From: Lentzea xinjiangensis
GTDB taxonomy: Bacteria > Actinomycetota > Actinomycetes > Mycobacteriales > Pseudonocardiaceae
Assembly: GCF_900110955.1 (NCBI RefSeq)
Contig: NZ_FOFR01000009.1
Coordinates: forward strand, 1 to 64,000
Direction of reading: 5' to 3'
DNA: 64,000 nt
The notes under the pieces: generated by a model
The model's database searches: none
Told to the model about the DNA's origin: nothing
The model's input: only the letters and a program-made list of their open reading frames with translations
Part shown: positions 20,838 to 29,769 of the stretch, in pieces
Layout: every line of letters begins with the position of its first letter
Position numbering within the stretch: position 1 is the stretch's first letter
Translations under genes and position numbers: made by a program

Positions 20838-22013
20838 TCACGACTTCCGGGCTTCCCTGAGCCGAGGGATCACCGACACCACGAACGTCACGATCAGCCC
20901 AATGACGAAGCACGTGGCCACGATGACGGGGTCGAACAACGTGAGCGCCACCGCGCCGAACGCCAGCACGCCCGCCCACAGGTAGATGAGCAGCACCGCG
21001 CGCCGCTGCGAGTGCCCGATCTCCAGCAACCGGTGGTGCAGGTGCATCTTGTCCGGCGAGAAGGGGCTCTCCCCGCGCCGCGTGCGCCGGATGATGGCCA
21101 TCAGCAGGTCGAGCAGCGGCACGAACAGCACGGCGGCGACGACGATCAGCGGCGAGAGCAGACCGAGCAGGTCCACGGCGCTGCCGGTGGCCTGGTTGAT
21201 CTTGCCGGAGGCGCTGGTCGTGGCGGCGGCGAGCATGAGGCCGATGAGCATCGAGCCCGAGTCGCCCATGAAGATGCGCGCGGGGTTGAAGTTGTGCGGC
21301 AGGAAGCCCAGGCACGCGCCGGCGAGCGCGGCGGCGATCAGCGCCGGCGGGTAGGCCTCGACCGCGCCCTGCCGCTCGACCAGCAGACCGATCGAGAACG
21401 CGCACGTGGCCGCGGCGGCGATGAGGCCGATACCGGCGGCCAGCCCGTCGAGCCCGTCGACGAAGTTCATCGCGTTGATCATGGTGACTGCGAGCAGCAC
21501 GGTCAGCAACGCGCCCTGGTTCTGGTCGAGCGAGATGGTCGCGCCGCCGTCCCACGGCACCCACGCGATCATCCACTGCAGACCGAACAGCACGAGGATG
21601 CCCGCCGCCGTGACCTGCCCGGCGAGCTTGGTGAGCGAGTCGAGCTCGAACCTGTCGTCGATCGCACCCACGAGCACGATGACGCCGCCCGCGACGATGA
21701 CACCCCACGGATCGTTGGAGAAGTCGAACGCCGCCCGCAGCACCGGTAGCTGGTGCGCCACGAACATGCCGCACAGCACACCGCCGTAGATGGCGACACC
21801 ACCCATGCGCGGCATCGGCTGCACGTGCACGTCACGTTGCCGCGGATAAGCCACGGCCCCGAGCCGGAACGCCATCGCGCGCACCAGACCGACGAGCAGG
21901 AACGTCACGACGGCAGCGATCAACGCGACGAGCAGGTACTCGCGCACGGGAAGGACGAACGAGGATGCGGGCCCCACGGGCCTACCAATCAATCGGAGGT
22001 GTTCGGGGTGCAC
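20838..22013 (-). CDS. wecA: Polyprenyl-phosphate GlcNAc-1-phosphate transferase (WecA/Rfe family)
   Basis: 391 residues, about 11 membrane helices. It transfers a sugar-1-phosphate from a UDP-sugar (GlcNAc in the mycobacterial homologue) to decaprenyl/undecaprenyl phosphate, the first membrane step in making the arabinogalactan linkage or other cell-wall glycans. Family motifs present: the paired Asp in VGAIDDRFELD, NFVDGLDGLAAG, IFMGDSGSM and the HLHHRLL loop. Its place between sua5 and atpI matches Mycobacterium. The N terminus may begin a few codons later than given. Confidence 0.92.
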   Translation of the reverse strand: MHPEHLRLIGRPVGPASSFVLPVREYLLVALIAAVVTFLLVGLVRAMAFRLGAVAYPRQRDVHVQPMPRMGGVAIYGGVLCGMFVAHQLPVLRAAFDFSNDPWGVIVAGGVIVLVGAIDDRFELDSLTKLAGQVTAAGILVLFGLQWMIAWVPWDGGATISLDQNQGALLTVLLAVTMINAMNFVDGLDGLAAGIGLIAAAATCAFSIGLLVERQGAVEAYPPALIAAALAGACLGFLPHNFNPARIFMGDSGSMLIGLMLAAATTSASGKINQATGSAVDLLGLLSPLIVVAAVLFVPLLDLLMAIIRRTRRGESPFSPDKMHLHHRLLEIGHSQRRAVLLIYLWAGVLAFGAVALTLFDPVIVATCFVIGLIVTFVVSVIPRLREARKS

Positions 22014-22057
22014 GCCACGGTACCCGCGGCGCCATGATCAATTCTGGCAGCCACGCC

Positions 22058-22708
22058 CTACCGCGCGACGTCCACCTCGATGCCGAGCACCTCGTCGACC
22101 TCCTCCTTGCTGACCGCGCCTTCCCGCAGGATCAGCGCGTCGGGCCCGGTGAGGTCGACGATGGTCGAGGCGATGTTCTCCCCGCTCAACCCGCCGTCGA
22201 GGTACACGGGCACCGCGTCGCCGAGCTGGTCGCGCGCCTCCTGCGCACTGGCGGCCGGCGCGTGCCCCGTCTTGTTGGCGCTGGACACGGCCATCGGCCC
22301 GACATCGCGCAACAGCTCGAGCGCGACCGGGTGCAACGGCATGCGCAGCATCACCGTCCCCCGCGTCCGCCCGAGGTCCCAGGCGAGGCTCGGCGCGTGC
22401 GGCAGCACGATGCTCAGCCCACCGGGCCAGAACGCCTCGATGAGCGCCCGCGCCTGCCGGGGAACGCTGAGGACCAGCCCGTCGACGGTCGTCCAGGACC
22501 CGACCAGCACGGGCACGGGCATGTCGGGCCCGCGCCCCTTGGCGTCGAGAAGACTCCGGACCGCCTCGGCGTCGAACGCGTCGCAGCCGATCCCGTAAAC
22601 CGTGTCGGTGGGCATGACGACGAGGCGCCCGCTCCGCACCGCCCCGGCGGCAGCGGCAAGTCCCGCCGCGCGATCGTCCGGTTCGCTGCAGTCGTAGACC
22701 GTGCTCAC
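22058..22708 (-). CDS. tsaC: L-threonylcarbamoyladenylate synthase (Sua5/YwlC/YrdC)
   Basis: 216 residues. It makes threonylcarbamoyl-AMP from threonine, bicarbonate and ATP, the first step of t6A37 modification of ANN-decoding tRNAs. Hallmarks: VVMPTDTVYGIGCDAF, KGR, RMPLHP and SSANKTGHAP. It lacks the extra C-terminal Sua5 domain and so is the short TsaC-like form. The GTG start has TAGGCT 7 nt upstream and no ribosome binding site, suggesting a leaderless transcript. In other actinomycetes prmC directly precedes it; here 9 kb of accessory genes intervene. Confidence 0.93.
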   Translation of the reverse strand: MSTVYDCSEPDDRAAGLAAAAGAVRSGRLVVMPTDTVYGIGCDAFDAEAVRSLLDAKGRGPDMPVPVLVGSWTTVDGLVLSVPRQARALIEAFWPGGLSIVLPHAPSLAWDLGRTRGTVMLRMPLHPVALELLRDVGPMAVSSANKTGHAPAASAQEARDQLGDAVPVYLDGGLSGENIASTIVDLTGPDALILREGAVSKEEVDEVLGIEVDVAR

Positions 22709-22930
22709 CTCGATGAGCCTAGCCAGCGTCCTCGACCGGGTGACGCAAGCCCCGCCGCCAACCGCCGCACAGCCGGGCCGCGGTTCTCACCCAGCGCGTT
22801 CACATGCGGCCTGACCAGGGGATGTTTCGACCCGAACAGGTTTGAGTAGTTCAACTCATCCTCCGAATGGGCGCGCAACTGTAAGGTCATGGGCCGACCA
22901 CAGAGCGCAATCGGGGAGGGTCGAGCTCCT

Positions 22931-23371
22931 GTGTCAGAAGAAGTCACATCGTGGGGGAAGCCCGCACGCGGCATGACCAGCAGGTCGGTGCAGGCCGTGC
23001 TGGGCACCGGCGTCGCGGACATCGCGGCAGCGAGCGCGGCGGTGGCGACGGCCACCGGATCCGGAACGTTCTCCGTCGATCCGGCCGTCGTCGACAGCAT
23101 GGTCAGGAAGCTTCGCGACATGAAGGACGCGCTGACCGCGATCATGATCGCGAAGCAGGAGCTGACCGCCGACACCAAGCTCGGCGGCGGCTACGCGCAG
23201 ACCATGAGCCAGCTCAACAAGCAGTTCGGCGAGTCCGCCACGGCGCAGCTGGTCGACATCGCCAAAGCCATCCAATCGCTGATCGACCAGGTGGAGAAGA
23301 GTCGCGTCTCCTACCAGCGCATCGATCAATCACACGCCGACTCGCTCGAGAAGCTGAACGGGAAACAATGA
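22931..23371 (+). CDS. Small helical protein opening the type VII secretion-linked cassette
   Basis: 146 residues, mostly helical after about 40 residues, without signal peptide or clear WXG. The helix-turn-helix pattern (VDSMVRKLRDMKDALTAIMI and ATAQLVDIAKAIQSLIDQVE) suggests a four-helix or hairpin protein of WXG100-like size. GTG at 22931 was chosen because GGGGAGGG lies about 10 nt upstream. The stop overlaps the next start (ATGA), the first of six such overlaps that chain the cassette. I do not recognise the family. The 220-bp gap to the divergent tsaC gene presumably holds the cassette promoter. Confidence 0.7.
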   Translation: MSEEVTSWGKPARGMTSRSVQAVLGTGVADIAAASAAVATATGSGTFSVDPAVVDSMVRKLRDMKDALTAIMIAKQELTADTKLGGGYAQTMSQLNKQFGESATAQLVDIAKAIQSLIDQVEKSRVSYQRIDQSHADSLEKLNGKQ

Positions 23372-23901
23372 AGCGCACTTCACTCGCCGCTGTCATCGGC
23401 CTCGCCGCGCTGACCGCCGGGTGCACCGGAACGGCCGGCACTCCGCAACCCGGGCCGACCAGCGGCGGCACCGCCACCAACACCTCCACCGCGGCCTCCG
23501 GCCTCGGGTCCCTCAAGCCGTGCGACCTCCTCACCCAGGCCGAGGTGACAGCGCTCGGCCTCGAGTTCCCGGGTGAGGCGCAGAAGCTCGGTGCCGCCGA
23601 CACCTGCTACTGGAAGGTCAGCGGCAACGGCGGCCTCAGCGCCGGCATCCGCACCGAAGCCGGGCTCAAGGACCTGAGCATCACGGGTGACAAGAAGTCG
23701 GATGTCAAGGTCGGCAAGTTCGACGCGGTCAAGGCCGAGGGTTTCGAGGGCGCCAAGAACAGCTGCGCCCTTTGGATCGCCGTCACCGGCAACTCGACCA
23801 TCTCCGTGATCTCGGGGCTGGACCTGACGTCCGAAGACACGGCCGCGGCGTGTGACCGTGCCGCGAAGGCCGCAGACGACATCGTGGCCAAACTGCCGTA
23901 A
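23368..23901 (+). CDS. DUF3558 lipoprotein
   Basis: 177 residues with a lipoprotein signal peptide; the lipobox LTAGC puts the lipidated Cys at residue 19. A Thr/Ser/Gly-rich linker follows. The remaining domain (PCDLLTQAEVTALGL, ADTCYWKVSG, ending CDRAAKAADDIVAKLP) matches DUF3558, a family frequent beside type VII secretion genes in Pseudonocardiales. Cys pairs in the domain (KPCDLL, DTCYW, NSCALW, AACDRA) could form disulfides outside the cell. It is translationally coupled to the upstream gene by ATGA. Confidence 0.88.
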   Translation: MKRTSLAAVIGLAALTAGCTGTAGTPQPGPTSGGTATNTSTAASGLGSLKPCDLLTQAEVTALGLEFPGEAQKLGAADTCYWKVSGNGGLSAGIRTEAGLKDLSITGDKKSDVKVGKFDAVKAEGFEGAKNSCALWIAVTGNSTISVISGLDLTSEDTAAACDRAAKAADDIVAKLP

Positions 23902-23923
23902 GGCCGCACGAGGGGGAAATCTC

Positions 23924-25153
23924 ATGGCGCCCGTCAAACCCACCGTCCAGCCGTCGACGGAGAACTACCCGGCTCAAGAGCACGACCACATGAAGAACCT
24001 GGTCGACCAGAACTACGACCCCAGAGCCGCGACGACCGTGATCGACGCGTGGACGAAGTTCGGCACCAAGTTCAGGGAGCTCGCCGCAGACTTCAACAAG
24101 ATCGTCAACGACTCCCAGGCCGGGTGGAACGGCAAGGCCGCCGAGGGGGTCCGGCAGGCGCTGGCCAAGGTCGGCGCGTTCGCGGACGAGACGGGGAGCG
24201 CGTTCCACGCCACGGCCGGAGCCATCGCGGTCCAGCGGGACGCGGCGGTGCAGGCGCACAACGCGATGCCGACGCCGGTCGAGTTCAGCCCGTGGAAGAT
24301 CGCCGGGAAGTGGGCGGGCGCCGCCATCATCGCGCCGCCGGCCATGGTGGGTGGCGCCGTCGAGATGTTCACCACCCACAACGAGAAGCAGGAAGCCAAG
24401 CAAGAGGCCGTGCGCGTCATGCAGCAGCGTGACACCACGATGATGTCCGCGGCGCAGTCCATGCCAGCCCTGGACACCACGCCCACGGTGACCAGGGACC
24501 AGGGCGTCCCGCAGCCGAGCAGCACCACGCACACGCAGAGCCTCAGCAACGTCAGCACGTTCCGGCCGCCGGCCAGCACCGGCATGCCCACCGTCCCGCC
24601 CGGCAGCGGCACCAGCACGACGAACCCGGCGTGGGTCGCCCCCAAGCTGACCGAACCGGGTCCCGGCACCGGCTTCACCCCGAACCCCCCTCCCGGTGGC
24701 ACCCAGAACCGGCCGCCCATCGGACCTCCCGGCGTGCTCCCTCCCGGCATGCGCCCGCCGGGAGGCGGTCAGGGCAGGCCGCCCGGCGGCGCGCCGGGGA
24801 TGCGCACCGGCGGCCCAGGTGGCGCAGGTGGCAGCGCCGGTGCGGGTGGTCGCGGCATGGGCGCCGGTGGCTTCGGCGGCATGGCCTCCGGCCGGGGCAT
24901 GGGCAGCTTCGGCCCCTCCAACCCCGGCGGCAACGCCGGCGTCATGTCCCCGGTCAACGGCCCAGCCGGAGCCGGCGCCGGAGCCGCGGCAGGCCGCCAG
25001 GGCACCGCGGGCACCCCCGGCGCGGGCGCTGCCGGTGCCGGTCAGGGCGGCCAGGGCGCGGAGGACAAGGAGCACAAGTCGAACTACCTCGTCCCCACGG
25101 ACGACTTCTTCGACGACGATCGCATGGTCGCTCCGCCGGTGATCGGCGGATGA
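23924..25153 (+). CDS. PPE/WXG-like secreted protein with Gly/Pro-rich tail
   Basis: 409 residues. The N-terminal about 180 residues are helical and contain a WXG turn (QAGWNGKAAEGVRQAL), as in PPE or WXG100-type type VII substrates. After about residue 220 the chain becomes Pro/Thr-rich and then strongly Gly-rich (GGPGGAGGSAGAGGRGMGAG), ending in an acidic DDFFDDD patch. Start ATG with AGGGGGAAA upstream. The next gene encodes an EspG-type chaperone that would bind such a protein, and the two overlap by ATGA. No clear YxxxD/E export signal was found. Confidence 0.8.
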   Translation: MAPVKPTVQPSTENYPAQEHDHMKNLVDQNYDPRAATTVIDAWTKFGTKFRELAADFNKIVNDSQAGWNGKAAEGVRQALAKVGAFADETGSAFHATAGAIAVQRDAAVQAHNAMPTPVEFSPWKIAGKWAGAAIIAPPAMVGGAVEMFTTHNEKQEAKQEAVRVMQQRDTTMMSAAQSMPALDTTPTVTRDQGVPQPSSTTHTQSLSNVSTFRPPASTGMPTVPPGSGTSTTNPAWVAPKLTEPGPGTGFTPNPPPGGTQNRPPIGPPGVLPPGMRPPGGGQGRPPGGAPGMRTGGPGGAGGSAGAGGRGMGAGGFGGMASGRGMGSFGPSNPGGNAGVMSPVNGPAGAGAGAAAGRQGTAGTPGAGAAGAGQGGQGAEDKEHKSNYLVPTDDFFDDDRMVAPPVIGG

Positions 25154-25896
25154 GGCGGATCGCGCAGCTCTCCCTGCCCGCGTTCGACGTCCTCTGGGAG
25201 GACCTGCGGGCCGGAGGCGTCCCCTACCCCCTCGACGTGCGCCAGCACGGCGACACGCTCGACGAACGCGCCCGGATCAGGGCGGCCGTGCACGCCGACC
25301 TCGAACGCAGGGGTCTGGCCAGGCGCGGCAGGCCGGAGCCGGACCTCGAGGACGCGCTGAACCTGGTGGCGCGCCCCGAGCTCCGCGTCATCGCCCTGTG
25401 CCTGCCGGACATGAGCCAGGAGAAGCTGGTCCGCGCCTGCGTGGTGGCCCGCGGCGGCTACGCGGTGCTGGTGACCCAGGAGGACACCACCGTCACGTTG
25501 AACGCGGTGCGCCCCAACGAGATCGCCACCAGCCTGGCCAACGCCATGCCGCCGGGGCGACCGGGTCCCGGCAGGCCGGTGACGGTGCCGGGTGAGGCGT
25601 TCGAGAACCGGCAGCAGGAAGGGTTCCGCCAGGCGGTGCGCACGGCCGAGACCGACGACGTCCGCCTCGCCAAGAGGATGCTGACCGGGCCGGCCATCGG
25701 CAACGGCCACTTCCTCGTGCAGACGGGGCAGGGCCGCGCCAAGCGGGACCTCCCGCCCGTCACCTGGATCGACACGAGCCAGGGGCGCTACGCCAACGTC
25801 CCGGCCCGCGCGGGCTGGTTCACCATCAGCCCGGCCGACAACGCGGGCCTGGCACGACACCTCGGACAGGTACTGGCCATGACGAGTGAGCGATGA
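25150..25896 (+). CDS. EspG-family type VII secretion chaperone
   Basis: 248 residues matching the ESX secretion-associated EspG family. It starts with LSLPAFDVLWEDLRAGGVPYPL, has a central beta-rich region with ELRVIALCLPD, and ends near WFTISPADNAGLARHLGQVL. EspG proteins bind the tip of PE-PPE-type substrate dimers in the cytosol and keep them export-competent. It directly follows, with an ATGA overlap, a PPE-like gene, its probable client. No EccC, EccD or MycP gene is in the window, so the machine must be encoded elsewhere. Confidence 0.88.
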   Translation: MRRIAQLSLPAFDVLWEDLRAGGVPYPLDVRQHGDTLDERARIRAAVHADLERRGLARRGRPEPDLEDALNLVARPELRVIALCLPDMSQEKLVRACVVARGGYAVLVTQEDTTVTLNAVRPNEIATSLANAMPPGRPGPGRPVTVPGEAFENRQQEGFRQAVRTAETDDVRLAKRMLTGPAIGNGHFLVQTGQGRAKRDLPPVTWIDTSQGRYANVPARAGWFTISPADNAGLARHLGQVLAMTSER

Positions 25897-26384
25897 ACCC
25901 GGAACAGATGATCGCGGACCTCGAGTCCAGGGCGCGGCAGCTCCAGCAGCGCTCGCAGCAGATGCAGGAGCAGATCCAGAACGCCGGCAGCACCGTCACC
26001 TCCCCCAACGAGGCGGTGACGGTCCGCGTGGCACCGAACGGCGCGTTGCAGCACATCGAGTTCTCGCCGGTGGCGATGCGTCTGACGCACATCCAGCTGA
26101 GCCAGCTCGTGATGCAGACCGTGCAGAAGGCCCACGTCCAGTCGGCCGAACAGGTCGCGTCCATTGTGGAGCCCGAGTTCGGCGGCACCGAGGCGATGGA
26201 CTTCCTGCGCAGCTTCATCCCCCAGCAGGAGGAAGAGGAAGCTCCGCCACCGCCGGAGGACGGCTCGATCATGCGCGAGGCGTCGTGGGACGCCCCGGCA
26301 CCGAAGCCGGTGCCACCGCCACCGCCGCGGCCTCAGCGCCCCGCGGAGGACGACGACGACGGCTTCGGGAGCGTGCTGCGATGA
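25893..26384 (+). CDS. YbaB/EbfC-family protein in the type VII cassette
   Basis: 163 residues. The first about 100 fit the YbaB/EbfC fold: an N-terminal helix MIADLESRARQLQQRSQQMQ, a beta hairpin with VTVRVAPNGALQHIEF, and a long C-terminal helix. The tail is low-complexity: Glu-rich, then Pro-rich (PPPPPRPQRP) and an acidic DDDDG. YbaB proteins bind DNA as dimers; copies inside type VII substrate cassettes are common in Actinobacteria and may have another role. ATGA overlaps link it to both neighbours. Confidence 0.8.
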   Translation: MNPEQMIADLESRARQLQQRSQQMQEQIQNAGSTVTSPNEAVTVRVAPNGALQHIEFSPVAMRLTHIQLSQLVMQTVQKAHVQSAEQVASIVEPEFGGTEAMDFLRSFIPQQEEEEAPPPPEDGSIMREASWDAPAPKPVPPPPPRPQRPAEDDDDGFGSVLR

Positions 26385-26689
26385 CCGGCCCCGGCTTCGA
26401 GGTCGACGCGGCCGAGCTCCACGAGTTCGCCAAGGGCCAGCGCGCCCGGCAGGACGCCCTGGACGCCGCCGCCTCCAAGGCGGCGGGAGTCGACCTCGGC
26501 GGTGACACCTTCGGCCAGCTGCTGTCCTTCTTCGCGATCGGTGCGCAGCAGTTCGCGCAGGAGACCACGGCCGCCATCCGGGAACTCGCCGCGGCCGCGG
26601 GCAACGCCTCCGACGACACCACGGCGACTGCCCGGACCTACGAGTCCTACGAGGACGCGAACCGAAACCGGTTTGGAGGCCCGCGATGA
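26381..26689 (+). CDS. EspC-like (DUF2580) type VII secretion target
   Basis: 102 residues, helical hairpin size. The N-terminal GFEVDAAELHEFAKGQRAR and the C-terminal TATARTYESYEDANRNRFGG fit the EspC/DUF2580-like group of small type VII secretion targets. YESYEDANR contains Y-x-x-x-D (Y95-D99 approximately), the general type VII export signal. It probably pairs with the large protein encoded next, to which it is joined by an ATGA overlap. Confidence 0.78.
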   Translation: MTGPGFEVDAAELHEFAKGQRARQDALDAAASKAAGVDLGGDTFGQLLSFFAIGAQQFAQETTAAIRELAAAAGNASDDTTATARTYESYEDANRNRFGGPR

Positions 26690-27927
26690 CCATGACCGGC
26701 TTCGGCGACAACGTCATGCACACCGACAACTACGCGGGGGGCGGCGTTTTCGAGTCGTTGGCGCAGACCCTGGACTCGGGAAAGCGCCTCGATGAAGGTG
26801 ACTTCGCCGAGTTCGGGATGAACCTCGCGGCAACAGGTCTCGACGGGCTGGGTTTCGCGATGGATCCCGTCGGTGCGCTGGCCACCGCGGGAATCGGCTG
26901 GCTGATCGAGCACCTGAGCTTCCTGCGCGAGCCGCTGGACTGGCTCGCCGGCAACGGCGACAAGATCAAGGCAGCCGTCGGCACCTGGAACCAGGTCGCG
27001 ACCGATCTGCACGGCATCGCCGAACAGCAGGACAAGGCGGTCAAGAGCGAGCTGCCGTGCTGGGAGCAGGGCACCGCCGCCGAGAAGTTCCGGCAGAGCC
27101 AGGGCGATTTCGCCAAGGAGGTCGAAGCCGTCTCCGGGTCCTGCTTCTTCGTGGCCGCGGAGATCGCCAAGGCCGGCACGATCACCGCGGCGGTTCGCGG
27201 CATGATCCGCGACCTCGTCGCCCTGTTCATCTGGGAGGTGATCCGCAACGCCGCCATCGCGCTCGCCTCGTCCTGGGTGTCGCTCGGCAGTTCGATCGCG
27301 GCGTTCGGAGCGTGGGCCGTCGGCCGGGGTGCCGTGGTGCTCGGCAAGATCACCCAGCAGCTTGCCAAGCTGGTCAAGCTCGTCATGCGGATCATGGGAC
27401 GATTGAAGGGGCTCTTCAGCCAGCTCGGTGACGTGCTCAAGGGCCTCGGCCGGTTCGGCAGGGGTGGAGGTGCCGGCGCACCGCGGGCCCCGCAGGTCCC
27501 GTCAACCCGCGGAGACGGACTGGCGGACGCGGGCAAGCGCCTGGAGGACTGGGGCAACACCCGGCCGAGCCTCGGCGACGTCGGCGACAAGGCCAAACAG
27601 GCCGGTCGCGAGTTCAAAGAGGGGTACGGGGACGCGGGCAACGTCTGGAAGAACAAGTACGAGGAGCCGTACAGCAAAAAGGTCGATTGGCTACCTCAAC
27701 AGGCCCAAGACGCGGCCGGCGCGTACACGCCCTACAAGCCGCACACGCGCCCGGACGGCACGGTCACACCGCACTCGATGCCAAGCGTCATGGACGGCGG
27801 TTGGGTCACCAAGGCCACGGCTGACCACCTCCGTGAGTGGTCGAAGTACGACGAGCTGAACAACGAGGGTGTGACCACGGTCGAGAAACCGAAGTTCCCG
27901 AGGTGGCAGGGGTCGTTGAACGAATGA
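26686..27927 (+). CDS. Large WXG-like helical protein, candidate type VII toxin or effector
   Basis: 413 residues. An N-terminal helical region (about 1-150) has a WXG-like turn (PCWEQGTAAEKFRQSQ), followed by hydrophobic stretches (AAIALASSWVSLGSSIAAFG), a Lys/Leu-rich amphipathic segment and a Gly-rich linker at about 255-270. The last about 130 residues form a distinct polar domain (YKPHTRPDGTVTPHSMPSVM and DELNNEGVTTVEKPKFPRWQ). This is the architecture of a polymorphic toxin, but I recognise no catalytic motif, so the toxin role is inferred. The adjoining membrane-protein gene is the position for an immunity protein. Confidence 0.65.
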   Translation: MTMTGFGDNVMHTDNYAGGGVFESLAQTLDSGKRLDEGDFAEFGMNLAATGLDGLGFAMDPVGALATAGIGWLIEHLSFLREPLDWLAGNGDKIKAAVGTWNQVATDLHGIAEQQDKAVKSELPCWEQGTAAEKFRQSQGDFAKEVEAVSGSCFFVAAEIAKAGTITAAVRGMIRDLVALFIWEVIRNAAIALASSWVSLGSSIAAFGAWAVGRGAVVLGKITQQLAKLVKLVMRIMGRLKGLFSQLGDVLKGLGRFGRGGGAGAPRAPQVPSTRGDGLADAGKRLEDWGNTRPSLGDVGDKAKQAGREFKEGYGDAGNVWKNKYEEPYSKKVDWLPQQAQDAAGAYTPYKPHTRPDGTVTPHSMPSVMDGGWVTKATADHLREWSKYDELNNEGVTTVEKPKFPRWQGSLNE

Positions 27928-28529
27928 CCGAGCACAGGCCCGAAGTCCAGTCGAAGAGGCTCGTTCGTGCGAGTGTGCTCGCTCTGGCGATCGCTGCGGG
28001 CAGCTTCCTTATCCTGACCGTCGGCAAGGCGGTGATCGTCGTGGCCTTCGCGATCGCCATCTGCTGGATCTTCTACGTGATCACGCTGGCGAACTACCGG
28101 CCGGGACCGTCGAAGTGGGCGGGTGTCACCGCGATGGTGATCGGCATCGCGACCCTCTTCCCGGCGCACATCGGCGGCCACTCGCTGTGGCTCGCGACTT
28201 TCGGCGAGACCCTCCACTGCGACGTCGTCAGCGTCGAAAGCCACACCCATCGAACGAGCCCCACGACGTACAGCAACAAGCTGCAGTGCGGCGACCGGCA
28301 GTTGAGCTACCACCCCAGCATGTACCGCTCGACTCAGCAGCCCGGCACCAAGATGGACATCGTCGTGGACAGGACGGACGTGGTCCCCTACCTCGAACCG
28401 GACAAGGTCACCTTGGGGCACAGCCTGCTCTTCGTGCTCGCCCTGCTGATGAACGGCGTGTTCATCTTCCTGGTCGCCTGGCTGCCGGTTCGCGAACCCG
28501 TGCCGGCGGCGGAAGAGCAAGCGGAGTAG
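27924..28529 (+). CDS. Four-helix membrane protein, possible immunity partner
   Basis: 201 residues with about four membrane helices (VLALAIAAGSFLILTVG, VIVVAFAIAICWIFYVITL, VTAMVIGIATLFP, SLLFVLALLMNGVFIFLVAW). A central extracytoplasmic domain of about 80 residues holds a Cys pair (TLHCDVVSVE, LQCGDRQLSY). It is coupled to the preceding effector-like gene by ATGA and is the last gene of the cassette. Membrane immunity proteins are typical for effectors that act on or across the membrane. Function is not established. Confidence 0.65.
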   Translation: MTEHRPEVQSKRLVRASVLALAIAAGSFLILTVGKAVIVVAFAIAICWIFYVITLANYRPGPSKWAGVTAMVIGIATLFPAHIGGHSLWLATFGETLHCDVVSVESHTHRTSPTTYSNKLQCGDRQLSYHPSMYRSTQQPGTKMDIVVDRTDVVPYLEPDKVTLGHSLLFVLALLMNGVFIFLVAWLPVREPVPAAEEQAE

Positions 28530-28531
28530 GC

Positions 28532-28579
28532 GCACACGCGGTCACGCGCGAGGCGGCGGTTCCTCGAGCGCGTGACCGC
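28532..28579. terminator. Bidirectional terminator between the type VII cassette and the TIR gene
   Basis: 15-bp perfect arms CACGCGGTCACGCGC (28532-28546) and the complement (28565-28579), with an additional GAGG/CCTC pairing inside, between two convergent genes. Confidence 0.75.
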
Positions 28580-28636
28580 GTGCCCTCCCCACCGAGAACA
28601 TACGACCATTCGGCCGCAACGCGGCTGCACGTCGCG

Positions 28637-29593
28637 TTATTGGCCAGGATTTGGCAAGTCCGCCCAGGACTCCACGACGCGCAGGCCGCTGCGCAAGGCG
28701 ATGAGCCCCTCCCGGAACACCACCATGGCCCGGCGGATCGGCACGTCGGACGCTTCCAGCCGGTGCGTGCTCGTCAACAGCGCCTCCACGCCCGGCACCA
28801 GGTCGTGCAGCTCCGAGGTGAAGGGCGCGGTGAACGGCTCACCGGTGGTGCGCAGCGCGCGGTCCACCTCGAAGGCGCGGCGCTCGAACGAGCGGCCGGC
28901 ATCGCGCAGGCGCGTGGCGCTCGGCCCCAGAGCGGACCAGTCGGCGCCCAGCAGGGTCTGGAACTCGCTCATGACGGTGCCGGTCACCCGGACCACCGCA
29001 CGGACGTCCGCCGCGAACCGGTCCAGCTCGGCGGGGACGTCGGCCTCCACCGCGGGCACGCCGAGGAGCAACGCGCGTTCGGCTTCCTCGACGCGGTCGA
29101 CGATCTCCGCGGCGAGTGCCAGCACCGTGCGCCGCCAGACCGCCGAGGAAGGTCCCTCGAGCCATGCCTCGCGGACGCTGCGGTACTGGCGCTCGACGAC
29201 GAGCTGCACGGCCAGGTCCGGGTTGTCCTCGGTCAGGTGGCCCGCGCCCAGCAGGACGACGGGCAGGAACAGGCCGCGCACGCCGTCGACGAAGGCCTGG
29301 TTGTAGAAGAGGAACAGCTCCTCGCGGCAGTACGGCCGGTCGAAGTAGCGGCGGGTCAGCACGGGCAGGAAGACGGTCGTGCCGCGGACCGCGGCACGCA
29401 GGGTCGGCTGGACCAGGTCTCCCCAGCCGATGGACGTGCGGTCCAGGAAGATCTCCAGCGAGCGGCCGCGGTCGGCGTAGGCGTAGTGGCGCAATGACGA
29501 CACAAAAGGCGACACGAAGTCCATGACCACGTCGTCCTGGCGGGCGTAGCTCAGGAAGCAACGGATCGGCGGGGCGTCCGGGAAGTGCGTCAT
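28637..29593 (-). CDS. TIR-domain protein
   Basis: 318 residues. Residues about 10-145 form a TIR domain: the first strand CFLSYARQDD (12-21), the box-2-like EIFLDRTSIGWGD (47-59), SRRY-type strand LPVLTRRYFDRPYCREEL with the candidate catalytic Glu92 (C-x-x-E spacing as in NAD-cleaving TIRs). The remainder (about 160-318) is helical with no recognised fold and may be a sensing or oligomerising domain. TIR proteins in bacteria act mainly as NADase effectors in anti-phage defence. It is divergent, across 176 bp, from a membrane protein/small protein pair that may be its partner. Confidence 0.85.
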   Translation of the reverse strand: MTHFPDAPPIRCFLSYARQDDVVMDFVSPFVSSLRHYAYADRGRSLEIFLDRTSIGWGDLVQPTLRAAVRGTTVFLPVLTRRYFDRPYCREELFLFYNQAFVDGVRGLFLPVVLLGAGHLTEDNPDLAVQLVVERQYRSVREAWLEGPSSAVWRRTVLALAAEIVDRVEEAERALLLGVPAVEADVPAELDRFAADVRAVVRVTGTVMSEFQTLLGADWSALGPSATRLRDAGRSFERRAFEVDRALRTTGEPFTAPFTSELHDLVPGVEALLTSTHRLEASDVPIRRAMVVFREGLIALRSGLRVVESWADLPNPGQ

Positions 29594-29769
29594 CTGCCCT
29601 CGTTCGGCGCATTGACAATTCGCAATTTCAGCAACCTCCGCCAGGTTTCGATCAGATACGACTATTGTGCCAGCAACACGGCAGGAATTGCGTTGTTCGT
29701 CGTTTCACCACGGCCCTGACCAGCAGAAACGACCGGTGTTAGATTCAATGACAGAAAGTGGACAGGACA

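Noticed and set aside
24700-25060. Gly-rich coding stretch as a possible PE_PGRS gene
   Set aside because: It is the tail of the PPE/WXG-like protein in frame; no PE domain is present.
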